Shown piece after piece: positions 1-6,191 of a DNA stretch of 12,372 nucleotides (position 1 is its first letter; each line of letters begins with the position of its first letter). The stretch lies in the NCBI GenBank assembly GCA_045106295.1, contig JBGCEI010000203.1, positions 1-12,372 of the forward strand. The letters are read 5' to 3'. The stretch is from WTJX01 sp045106295 (GTDB lineage: Bacteria; Bacteroidota; Bacteroidia; Cytophagales; JAAEPT01). The notes below the pieces were generated by a model. That model was not told where the DNA came from, did not search any database, and worked only from the letters and a program-made list of their open reading frames with translations. The position numbers and the translations under genes are program-made.

Positions 1-142
1 CAGTCGTTTATTTTTTCAACATGGCTTGCTTACTTCTCATCAAAATTAGCTCGAAAATCAAAGCCTGAAAAAGTAGCTAAATTAACCCTAATCAGTTAAT
101 TTGTAACTCAGTCGGAATGGCTGGTAGCTGTTAATTCATCCC

Positions 143-223
143 TTTATTTGTTAAATATAGTTGTTAGCACAAGCAAGGATGCTTGCGCTAGCGGGGATAT
201 TACGAGTTTTAGCAACAAATAAA
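143..223. repeat. 81-bp nested inverted repeat beside the TA module
   Basis: Two perfect 10-bp outer arms (TTTATTTGTT at 143-152 and AACAAATAAA at 214-223) enclose an inner hairpin. The inner arms are GTTAGCACAAGCA (163-175) and TGCTTGCGCTAGC (180-192), which pair over 13 positions with two G-U wobbles around the loop AGGA. The core is visibly more GC-rich than the surrounding DNA. No T-run follows on either strand, so a simple rho-independent terminator is unlikely, although it lies just downstream of the toxin gene. It could be a small non-autonomous repeat, a structured RNA end or a recombination site; I cannot name a family. The rest of 1-236 holds only a 32-codon open frame (1-99, plus) that I do not recognise. 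Confidence 0.5.
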
Positions 224-236
224 CACTAAAAGTAGG

Positions 237-581
237 TTATAAGAGTCCATTATCTTGTAGCCAAGATTCGATTTCTTCTAAAGTAACATTCTCTTTTTCT
301 GACTTATCGTAAATATTTAATAGAATTATTCTATGTTCTTCTTCTTGAGTGATAATGAGTTCATGATAGGAGATAATCCTAGCTCCGCTTCTTTTTCCTG
401 CCCCCTTAGATTTAATAGCTAATTTTACTTTTCTTAATTTCCCTCCAAGTGATACTCCTAATTCAGGATTATCCTTAAATTGCTCTTGTAGATTGAGAAT
501 GTCAGACCCTAAACTAGGATATTTCTTTTTAAGCTTCTTTGCTGATTTGAGAAAGGTTTTAGATACCTCTATATTGACCAA
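237..581 (-). CDS. RelE/ParE-family type II toxin
   Basis: This 114-aa basic protein resembles the RelE/ParE superfamily toxins paired with small antitoxins in Bacteroidota and cyanobacteria. The N-terminus (residues 8-21) is a lysine-rich helix. Residues 51-72 read KVKLAIKSKG...SGARIISY, the family's basic beta-strand block, and residues 86-95 (IILLNIYDKS) form the hydrophobic strand ending in the common YDKSE motif. RelE-type toxins cleave ribosome-bound mRNA and ParE-type toxins poison gyrase; the sequence does not tell which applies here. The start appears to be TTG at 581-579, because no in-frame ATG exists between the upstream in-frame stop and the family's N-terminal helix. It begins 2 nt after the antitoxin stop codon, so translational coupling is likely. 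The family is confident; the molecular target is not. Confidence 0.82.
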   Translation of the reverse strand: MVNIEVSKTFLKSAKKLKKKYPSLGSDILNLQEQFKDNPELGVSLGGKLRKVKLAIKSKGAGKRSGARIISYHELIITQEEEHRIILLNIYDKSEKENVTLEEIESWLQDNGLL

Positions 582-583
582 GG

Positions 584-799
584 TTATAGACTTTTTAGCA
601 TTTCATCAACAGTCATCGTTTTTTGCTTACCTAACTTGATTTCAGACAAGTCTCTTATTGCTTGCTTCATATGTTTTTTAGGAGCTATTGCATGCTCTAT
701 TTTAACAGTACTGAGTTGTTTAGCTAATAGTTTAGCTATTCCCAAAAGATAACTTCCCTCTTGAGTATTATCGTCTATTTGAATATTTACTAGTGCCAT
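584..799 (-). CDS. Small antitoxin of the TA module
   Basis: This 71-aa protein is encoded directly upstream of the RelE/ParE toxin in the same transcript. An N-terminal strand-like segment (VNIQIDD, residues 4-10) is followed by helices and a C-terminal TVDEMLKSL (residues 63-71), an ending often seen in antitoxins of Bacteroidota RelE/ParE pairs. No clear ribbon-helix-helix or helix-turn-helix is visible to me, so the DNA-binding fold is not assigned. The function (neutralising the toxin and probably repressing the operon) is inferred mainly from size, order and the 2-nt gap. The ATG at 799-797 lies a few bases after a good -7 box, giving a very short leader. Confidence 0.7.
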   Translation of the reverse strand: MALVNIQIDDNTQEGSYLLGIAKLLAKQLSTVKIEHAIAPKKHMKQAIRDLSEIKLGKQKTMTVDEMLKSL

Positions 800-804
800 A
801 ATTA

Positions 805-812
805 CAAATATA
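805..812 (-). promoter_or_regulatory. -7 promoter box of the TA operon
   Basis: On the minus strand this reads TATATTTG, a perfect match to the Bacteroidota -7 consensus TAnnTTTG, five bases upstream of the antitoxin ATG. A clear -33 TTG element at the usual distance is not evident. Confidence 0.5.
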
Positions 813-924
813 ACAAAAAACAGAGACTATTTAGTTTCATGAACTAGAGGTAATTTACATGGCTAGTGTTATCAATTTTTGACTTTTTTAAAACAGTAAA
901 ACTTAAAAAGAAAAGATAGGGTCA

Positions 925-3840
925 TTACTTAATAAAAATATCATCTACGCTTAACTGAATTACCTTTCCGTACTTTTTTAGAACGTCTAAGTCAATATTT
1001 CCTTTTTTCCCAATCACTAAGTAAACTGTCTTATTCTTACTAATTTTCTGTTTATGGAAATCAATGATTTGGTCAATAGAACTGTTCCTCGTGTATTCAT
1101 AAAACTTCTTTCTATTGTCTTCTGTACGCCCCATCTTTTTAGCTCGTAAGTAAGAAGAAATAATACCGGACTTAGTCACTCTATTGGTCTCAATAGACTT
1201 TAGAATAGATTCTTTTGAGTTATTGAATAAAATAGGCGAAACAGGCATACTGTCTAATAATTCATTCATTCCATTTACGGCTTCTTCTAGTTTGTCTGCC
1301 TGTGTACCGATGTAAGAAACCGAATAATGACGGTCATTGGTATCACTAGGAGAGGTAAAGTAAGAGCGTACAGAGTAAGCCAATGCCTTCGATTCCCTCA
1401 TTTCTTGGAATACAATAGACCCCATGTTTCCACCAAAATATTCGTTGTAGAGATTAGAAACTTCTAGGTAGTCTTTGTTGTATTTCCCTCCATCGGCTAG
1501 CATGAAAATCTCTGCCTGAACCATGTCGTAAGGAACGTAATACACCAAAGGCTCAGTGAACTCTTGCGTAGTGAACTCATGTTTTTTAACTCCTGTTGGA
1601 GAAGGATTCCCTAAATCAAAATTCTTCTTGATGGACTTTTGTACAGATTTCAGTGGTTTTGGTCCGTAATAAATGATTTGATCTACACCAAAGAAGATAG
1701 AACGAAGCCTGCCCACCAGATGTTCCGAAGTAATAGCCATCAAAGAAACACTGTCTAGTCCGTAAGTAAACGGATTATTCTTTCCGTATTTAGCATAATT
1801 GAATAAGGCTTGTTTTAAAATAGCATCTTTTGAAATACGCTGGTTTCTCCTAGATTCTAAAATCTGACCTTTTAAGTTAGCTAATGCCTGATTTTCTGCT
1901 TTAAAATCAGAAATGTAATGTTCTACAAGTGATAAGCCTTTCTCTAAGTTTTCATCTAGTCCACTTAATGAAATAGATGTTTTTTCATCTCCAGAGGAAA
2001 TGTCTAGACTACAACCTATTTTGTACAATTCTTGTTTCAACTCTGTTGCCGAAAATTTATCCGTTCCTAAGTAATTGAAATAAGCAATAGCTAGGCTCGT
2101 TTCTTTGGTGTGCAAGTCTCCTTTGTTGATTACAAAAGTCAAATCAAACAAGCTATTTTCAACGTTTTGTTTGTAAAGGAGGTCTCTTTTTTTGAGAGAA
2201 CCGATGGTTAAATCTTTTTCATAATCCAGAAATACAGGAGCGATAGCTGGTGTTTGTGTAGTAGACCAATTCGAGTAGAAATTAGATTTGCTTTCTCTAT
2301 TTACAGGTACAGGAGTAATAGTTGGTTTGTCTACTTTTAGTGTTTTCTTTTCTTCTTTTTTCTTCTGGACAATCACATAGTTGGTATTGTAATACTTCTT
2401 TACAAAGTCCCGAATGTCTTGTTTTGTCAATTGTTCTATTTTGGTGATTTCACTATTGTAATCTTCCCAATCGATGTCATGTACAAAAGCAGTGACATAA
2501 GAGTCAGCTCGTGATTCATTACTTTCTTGTTGCGCCATGATCGATTTTTTGTAATCATTCACAACAGCTTCTAATAACCAGTCTGCAAAGTTTCCTTTTT
2601 TCAATGAATCTAACTGGGCCAATAACAATTCTTCTACATTCTCTAACGACTGTCCATTATTTGGTTGTGCCGAAAGCATATGAATAGAGTAATCAGACAA
2701 ACGAAGAGGGTAGGAGTAAGCTCCTAATACACGCTGTGCTTGGTTGAGGTTAAGGTCTATTAAACCTGCTTCGCTATTCGAAAGTAACATAGAAACTACT
2801 TCCATCAGCATAGACTCGTTGCTCTTAATACCTGGAAAACGAAAACCAAGGGTAACCGATTCAGCACTTGTTCCAACTACTGTTTTCTCTATTCTACCAG
2901 TTAAAGGAGTTTCATTTGTAAAGTTAAAAGCAGGAACCTCTTTTCTTTTTTTCTTACCAAATGATTTGCTTATAGAAAGAATGGCTTTTTCAGGATCAAA
3001 ATCGCCACTCATACAGATGGCCATATTGTTAGGTACGTAGTAAGTGTTGAAATATTTTTTGATTTCAGTAATAGATGGATTCTTTAAATGGTCTATGGTT
3101 CCAATAGTAGTTTGTGTTCCGTAAGGGTGCTTTTGAAAGATGGTTTCTAATAAAGTCTCCCATACTTCTCTTCCATCACTGTCTAACCCTCTGTTTTTTT
3201 CTTCATAAACAGCTTCTAATTCTGTATGAAACAAGCGAGGAGTCATCTCGTTAAATCGTTCAGACTCTAATGTAATCCACTTGTCTAATTGATTGGAAGG
3301 AATATTATTAACGTAGACAGTTTGTTCAAAAAAGGTATAGGCATTAGTTCCTTGTGCACCAATTACAGATGTGGCTTTGTCGTATTCATTGGCTACAGCA
3401 TAGATGGCAGCAACAGACGATATGCTGTCTATTTGGTGATAAATCTGTTCTCTTTTTTCGGTGTCTTTTTCTTTTCTGTAGACTTCGTAGAGGTTTTCTA
3501 TTTTCTCTAATTCTACTTTTTCCTTTTCCCAATTGATGGTACCAATCTTAGAGGTTCCCTTAAACATCATGTGTTCGAGGTAGTGTGCTAAACCTGTCGC
3601 ATGGCTAGGGTCAGTTTTACTACCTGCAGCTACGGCTATGTAGGTTTGTATTCTAGGTTTATCAGCATATTTACTTAAGTAAACAGTCAATCCATTATCT
3701 AAGGTATAAATACGAGTATGCAAAGGGTCATTACTTGCTTCTTTGTAGGTGAATCCGTTGCTGTCTTTTTTTGTAATTGTTTCAGCGGAAGCAAAAAATA
3801 AAATAAATAGGGTAGAGGTGATGAATAATAGGTGTTTCAT
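925..3840 (-). CDS. Secreted M16 family zinc metallopeptidase
   Basis: This 971-aa protein has the two-half architecture of M16 (pitrilysin/insulinase-type) peptidases and the usual length of Bacteroidota members. Residues 1-19 form a signal peptide (KHLLFITSTLFILFFASA), so it probably acts in the periplasm or at the outer membrane. The inverted zinc motif HxxEH is intact (H86-Y-L-E89-H90), with E89 as catalytic base. The third ligand is probably E214 in ELEAVYEE, with the conserved partner E207 seven residues earlier. The H90-to-E214 distance is longer than in pitrilysin because of a charged, probably coiled-coil insertion around residues 104-137. The C-terminal half keeps the FQEMRESKALAYSV motif (811-824), the M16 Arg/Tyr substrate-binding element. 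The catalytic residues are complete, so it should be active; its peptide substrates cannot be told. It is on the same strand as dnaX but separated by 192 bp of repeats. Confidence 0.93.
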   Translation of the reverse strand: MKHLLFITSTLFILFFASAETITKKDSNGFTYKEASNDPLHTRIYTLDNGLTVYLSKYADKPRIQTYIAVAAGSKTDPSHATGLAHYLEHMMFKGTSKIGTINWEKEKVELEKIENLYEVYRKEKDTEKREQIYHQIDSISSVAAIYAVANEYDKATSVIGAQGTNAYTFFEQTVYVNNIPSNQLDKWITLESERFNEMTPRLFHTELEAVYEEKNRGLDSDGREVWETLLETIFQKHPYGTQTTIGTIDHLKNPSITEIKKYFNTYYVPNNMAICMSGDFDPEKAILSISKSFGKKKRKEVPAFNFTNETPLTGRIEKTVVGTSAESVTLGFRFPGIKSNESMLMEVVSMLLSNSEAGLIDLNLNQAQRVLGAYSYPLRLSDYSIHMLSAQPNNGQSLENVEELLLAQLDSLKKGNFADWLLEAVVNDYKKSIMAQQESNESRADSYVTAFVHDIDWEDYNSEITKIEQLTKQDIRDFVKKYYNTNYVIVQKKKEEKKTLKVDKPTITPVPVNRESKSNFYSNWSTTQTPAIAPVFLDYEKDLTIGSLKKRDLLYKQNVENSLFDLTFVINKGDLHTKETSLAIAYFNYLGTDKFSATELKQELYKIGCSLDISSGDEKTSISLSGLDENLEKGLSLVEHYISDFKAENQALANLKGQILESRRNQRISKDAILKQALFNYAKYGKNNPFTYGLDSVSLMAITSEHLVGRLRSIFFGVDQIIYYGPKPLKSVQKSIKKNFDLGNPSPTGVKKHEFTTQEFTEPLVYYVPYDMVQAEIFMLADGGKYNKDYLEVSNLYNEYFGGNMGSIVFQEMRESKALAYSVRSYFTSPSDTNDRHYSVSYIGTQADKLEEAVNGMNELLDSMPVSPILFNNSKESILKSIETNRVTKSGIISSYLRAKKMGRTEDNRKKFYEYTRNSSIDQIIDFHKQKISKNKTVYLVIGKKGNIDLDVLKKYGKVIQLSVDDIFIK

Positions 3841-3845
3841 TTTTT

Positions 3846-3880
3846 AGTATTAAGTATCAAGTAGTTAGTACCAAGACTTT
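3846..3880. repeat. Degenerate 7-bp tandem repeat (AGTATCA type)
   Basis: From 3846 the plus strand falls into exact 7-base steps: AGTATTA, AGTATCA, and two further diverged units starting AGTA (3860-3866 and 3867-3873), then a weaker fifth (3874-3880) beginning AG. Every unit starts with AG and four of five with AGTA. It lies 5 bp upstream of the M16 start codon and would be in that gene's 5' leader. Confidence 0.5.
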
Positions 3881-4000
3881 ATTATGTATTTATTAGATGT
3901 GTTGTAATTGGTTTGAGTTGCGTGATTTTTTGAAAACTAATTACTATTTACACGACTGATTCATTTCTTAATCGCTTTCATTGTTTAATTCTTTATTTAA

Positions 4001-4035
4001 AGCTAACGGCTAATAGCCAGAAGCTAAAGGCCTTA
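4001..4035. repeat. Degenerate 7-bp tandem repeat (AGCTAAN type)
   Basis: The plus strand reads in 7-base steps AGCTAAC, GGCTAAT, a diverged AGCCAGA, AGCTAAA, and finally GGCCTTA, whose last three bases are the tau stop codon. It has the same period as the 3846-3880 repeat but an unrelated unit. The 120 bp between the two repeats contain nothing else I can identify. Confidence 0.5.
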
Positions 4036-4683
4036 TAAATCAGTATCAAGATTCAACTCATCTCTCAACTTCCCCAATAAAGGATGCTTCTGTAACAAAT
4101 GGTTGAATTTATCTCGCTCTGTGTACAGTTTATTTTCACTTACTTCTTGAGCGTCTATTTTAATATCTAGTTGGATTGTGCTGTTTTTACATTCTGTTCT
4201 TAAAAAAGACAAAAGTTCTTCTCTGTATTCTTTGAGCTGTTCAACCAATAGGTCATTTTCTACCGTGAATGAAAATACATTATTCTCGAACGTTATCCTT
4301 TTACTTTTTAGAGCAAAAGCAGCTTGTATGTGTCCCGTGGATTCCCATTTGTTCACGATTTGATTCCTAGCTTTAGTAACCATTTCTAAGGTAACAGGCT
4401 GATTTTCATAAGAGGGAGTGGTTTGAATGTCTTCCTGTTTGTCTTCGGTTTCTTTTACGGGAGCTTGTTTGTTAGAAAGCTGTTCTTTTAAACTGTTGAG
4501 AGTAGGTAGTTTAATGCCTCCACTAGTATCTAATCGTATTTCCGTTTTTTGTACAGGAGTTGGAGTAGGTGATACTTTTTGCTTTTCAGGTTCTTTTACT
4601 GGGGTAGAAGTTGGTGTAGTATCGTAAAAAACTGGTGATTCTGAAACAACTGAAGGCTGTTGGGACGGTTTAGTTATGCTTTT
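4033..4683 (-). CDS. dnaX: dnaX tau-specific C-terminal part (-1 frame)
   Basis: This is the continuation of dnaX in the -1 frame relative to the ATPase part. It stays open from the A10 run (first -1 codon AGC at 4680-4678) to the TAA at 4035-4033, 215 codons. Added to the 364 residues read before the shift, it makes a 579-aa tau-like protein. The first ~95 residues are a Pro/Thr/Lys/Gln-rich, probably disordered linker (for example PTSTPVKEPEKQK). The last ~116 residues form a folded domain with NKWESTGHIQAAFAL and ENDLLVEQLKEYREELLSFL, the pattern of the C-terminal domain of Bacteroidota gamma/tau proteins. In other bacteria tau domains tie the clamp loader to the polymerase and helicase. 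An internal ATG (4383) could be mistaken for the start of a separate 116-aa gene; the open linker upstream argues against that. Confidence 0.82.
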   Translation of the reverse strand, partial: KSITKPSQQPSVVSESPVFYDTTPTSTPVKEPEKQKVSPTPTPVQKTEIRLDTSGGIKLPTLNSLKEQLSNKQAPVKETEDKQEDIQTTPSYENQPVTLEMVTKARNQIVNKWESTGHIQAAFALKSKRITFENNVFSFTVENDLLVEQLKEYREELLSFLRTECKNSTIQLDIKIDAQEVSENKLYTERDKFNHLLQKHPLLGKLRDELNLDTDL

Positions 4684-5771
4684 TTTTTTACTTCAGTATC
4701 TCCTGAGGCTAATGAAATAGCAGAGTTGATGTGAGCTAGTTTCATTAGTGCTAACTCTACGTGTAAGCGTTGGTTTTTGCTTCCTTTGTAAGATTGATCG
4801 AAGCTGTTTAGAATATTAATACTGGTTAAGATAAATGAGGCAGAAGCTTCTCTGGATTGATTTAAATAAGTTTGTTTTACCTGATCACTGACGTCTAATA
4901 ATTGGATAGTAGACTCATTCTGACAAACTAATAAGTTTCTCATGTGTTCAGCTAATCCTGTTACAAAGATGTGACCATCGAATCCATTTTTTAGAATTTC
5001 TTCAAGTACGAGTAAGGTGTTACTTAGGTCTTCTTTGAGTAAGAAATTGGTGATTTTAAAGTAATAATCGTAATCAAGGATATGAAGGTTAGAAATGGTA
5101 TCCTTGTAGGTTACGTTTCTGTCTTTCGAAAACGTGAAAAAAAAAAAAAAAATAGAAAGGGCATCTCTTAGTGCACCATCTGCTTTTTGGGCAATTAATC
5201 GTAGGGCTTCTTCTTCTGTTGCAATGTTTTCTACTTCAGCTATTTTCTTTAGATGATTAGAAATATCACTAATCTGGATTCTATTGAAATCAAAAATCTG
5301 ACACCTAGAAAGGATGGTAGGAATTATTTTATGTCTTTCAGTAGTTGCTAGAATAAAAATAGCATACGAAGGCGGTTCTTCTAATGTCTTTAAGAAAGCA
5401 TTAAATGCTGCATTAGAGAGCATGTGAACCTCATCTATGATGTAGACCTTGTAATCTCCTTGTTGAGGTGGGAAGCGTACTTGCTCTACTAGGCTTCTAA
5501 TATCCTCTACTGAGTTGTTAGATGCCGCATCTAATTCATAGATGTTTAGTTTGGTTTGATCACTTTCTTGATCGAAACCATTAATCATTTTGGCAACAAT
5601 CCTAGCGCAGGTAGTCTTACCAACTCCTCTAGGCCCACAAAATAGTAAAGCTTGTGCTAAGTGCTTGTTTTGGATGGCATTTTCAAGTGTAGTTGTAATA
5701 TGCTCTTGGCCTACTACTTCTTCAAACCCTTTAGGTCTGTATTTACGTGCTGATACTTGATACTGTTCCAT
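4674..5771 (-). CDS. dnaX: DNA polymerase III clamp loader subunit gamma (dnaX zero frame)
   Basis: This is the ATPase of the clamp loader, which opens the beta sliding clamp and places it on primed DNA. The zero-frame product is 365 aa and covers domains I-III. The Walker A loop is GPRGVGKTT (46-54), Walker B is IIDEVH (111-116), the SRC motif with the arginine finger is at 155-157, and the sensor-2 block GALRDAL is at 199-205. The four zinc-module cysteines of the E. coli protein are missing (residues 62-76), which I believe is usual in this phylum. Two oddities stand out. Residues 208-212 are five Phe encoded by a 16-T run, where relatives have an SIFDQ/SIFDR-type sequence followed by a short hydrophobic stretch. 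The frame ends as V-K-K-K-A-stop right at an A10 run, while the tau part continues in the -1 frame. The ATG at 5771 follows a -7 box closely. Confidence 0.92.
   Translation of the reverse strand: MEQYQVSARKYRPKGFEEVVGQEHITTTLENAIQNKHLAQALLFCGPRGVGKTTCARIVAKMINGFDQESDQTKLNIYELDAASNNSVEDIRSLVEQVRFPPQQGDYKVYIIDEVHMLSNAAFNAFLKTLEEPPSYAIFILATTERHKIIPTILSRCQIFDFNRIQISDISNHLKKIAEVENIATEEEALRLIAQKADGALRDALSIFFFFFTFSKDRNVTYKDTISNLHILDYDYYFKITNFLLKEDLSNTLLVLEEILKNGFDGHIFVTGLAEHMRNLLVCQNESTIQLLDVSDQVKQTYLNQSREASASFILTSINILNSFDQSYKGSKNQRLHVELALMKLAHINSAISLASGDTEVKKKA
4680..4704 (-). promoter_or_regulatory. Candidate dnaX frameshift/slippage site with upstream AGGAG
   Basis: On the coding (minus) strand, AGGAG (4704-4700) is followed by exactly 10 nt and then ten A residues (4689-4680) and GC. 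The zero frame reads GTA AAA AAA AAA GCA TAA. A one-base backward slip gives K-K-K-S-I-T-K and the 215-codon tau extension. The heptamer A AAA AAA is a known -1 slippery type, and E. coli dnaX has AGGGAG 10 nt before its own A-rich slippery site. A-runs of this length can also cause transcriptional slippage, as known for Thermus dnaX. No strong stem-loop directly downstream is visible; a 7-bp pairing (4691-4697 with 4649-4655) would enclose the run in a 35-nt loop. Confidence 0.55.
5137..5152. repeat. 16-base homopolymer inside dnaX
   Basis: There are sixteen consecutive A on the plus strand, T16 in the dnaX coding strand, encoding most of Phe208-Phe212. Both sides of the run are in the same frame and the segment has the same residue count as relatives, so there is no net frameshift. 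Such a run is prone to replication, sequencing and assembly error. Confidence 0.9.
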
Positions 5772-5777
5772 CTCTTA

Positions 5778-5785
5778 CAAAAATA
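5778..5785 (-). promoter_or_regulatory. -7 promoter box of dnaX
   Basis: The minus strand reads TATTTTTG, matching TAnnTTTG, six bases upstream of the dnaX ATG. This implies a nearly leaderless transcript. No convincing -33 element is seen. Confidence 0.4.
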
Positions 5786-6036
5786 AGAAAAGTTTGTTGC
5801 CATGAAAAGGTTGTGGATAAGTAAGATTGTTTTTAGATTTTAAGATGTAAATTCCTCGAGTTAGATTGATTACTACACAGGGTGATTTGGTCATAAATAT
5901 GTTTTATCGTAGCTATTGGTTAAGCTTTTTAGTAGAGCGCTATTGCTTTATCAAAAATGGTATGTATCGTTTCTAAAGGGATATCTTTTTCAGGATCTAT
6001 TAGAATGCTTTGCATAAGCTAGCTTAATCTAGATAG

Positions 6037-6081
6037 CCCTTTCATTATTAAGAATTATTCTTAGTAATGAAAGGGTTTTTT
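6037..6081 (+). terminator. Strong rho-independent-type hairpin with T-tail
   Basis: Arms at 6037-6055 (CCCTTTCATTATTAAGAAT) and 6057-6075 pair over 19 positions with one G-U. They are followed on the plus strand by six T (6076-6081). The fold is a textbook terminator in the plus direction, yet no plus-strand gene precedes it. The minus direction, which would serve the upstream hypothetical gene, has the same hairpin but no T-run after it (GGGCTATC). It may act in both directions, insulating dnaX from its neighbour, or end a small unannotated plus-strand RNA. Confidence 0.6.
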
Positions 6082-6191
6082 CATTTTTGAGTTATATTTC
6101 TTCTTTTTTTTTTCATTTTTTTTGGTTTTAGTGTGAACTAGACACACTTTTTACTTTGAATATAGTGGTGTTTAATGATGTATTAATGTAA

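Larger units (their letters stand above)
5772..6191. other. 420-bp intergenic region without a recognisable gene
   Basis: This region lies between dnaX and the secreted hypothetical gene. It holds the dnaX promoter box, a 12-bp perfect palindrome TAAGCTAGCTTA (6015-6026), a strong hairpin with T-tail (6037-6081), T-rich tracts (6104-6123) and a smaller hairpin AGTGTG/CACACT (6130-6148) also followed by T residues on the plus strand. A 28-codon minus-strand frame (6015-5929, starting MQSILIDPEKDIPLE) reads like protein but has no start signal or match I know, and may be a gene remnant or chance. Confidence 0.5.

Noticed and set aside
1..99. Open plus-strand frame at the window edge as the end of a gene
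   Set aside because: Only 32 codons, no recognisable motif, and such a length is expected by chance; it may be real but cannot be supported.
108..184. Loss of the zinc-module cysteines in DnaX and lack of Shine-Dalgarno sites as oddities
   Set aside because: Both are, as far as I know, normal in Bacteroidota and say more about the lineage than about this window. The coordinates given are nominal.
143..223. The nested repeat as an integron attC site carrying the TA genes as a cassette
   Set aside because: GTTAAAT at 150-156 fits GTTRRRY, but it is on the wrong side and there is no matching RYYYAAC core on the other arm (TAGCAAC instead). The layout is also symmetric, without the expected extrahelical bases.
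2744..3536. Plus-strand open frames inside the M16 gene
   Set aside because: They are antisense shadows of a strongly conserved coding region, with no promoter or family resemblance.
4033..4383. A separate 116-aa gene downstream of dnaX
   Set aside because: The same frame is open without a stop all the way back to the A10 run and encodes a tau-style linker, so this is the tau C-terminal domain rather than an independent gene.
5137..5152. The T16 run as a second programmed frameshift site
   Set aside because: Both sides of the run are in the same frame and the residue count matches relatives, so nothing indicates a shift there; slippage would only truncate the protein.
5929..6015. 28-codon minus-strand frame (MQSILIDPEK...) as a small gene
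   Set aside because: The amino acid mix looks protein-like, but there is no promoter box, start signal or familiar motif; it may be a remnant or chance.
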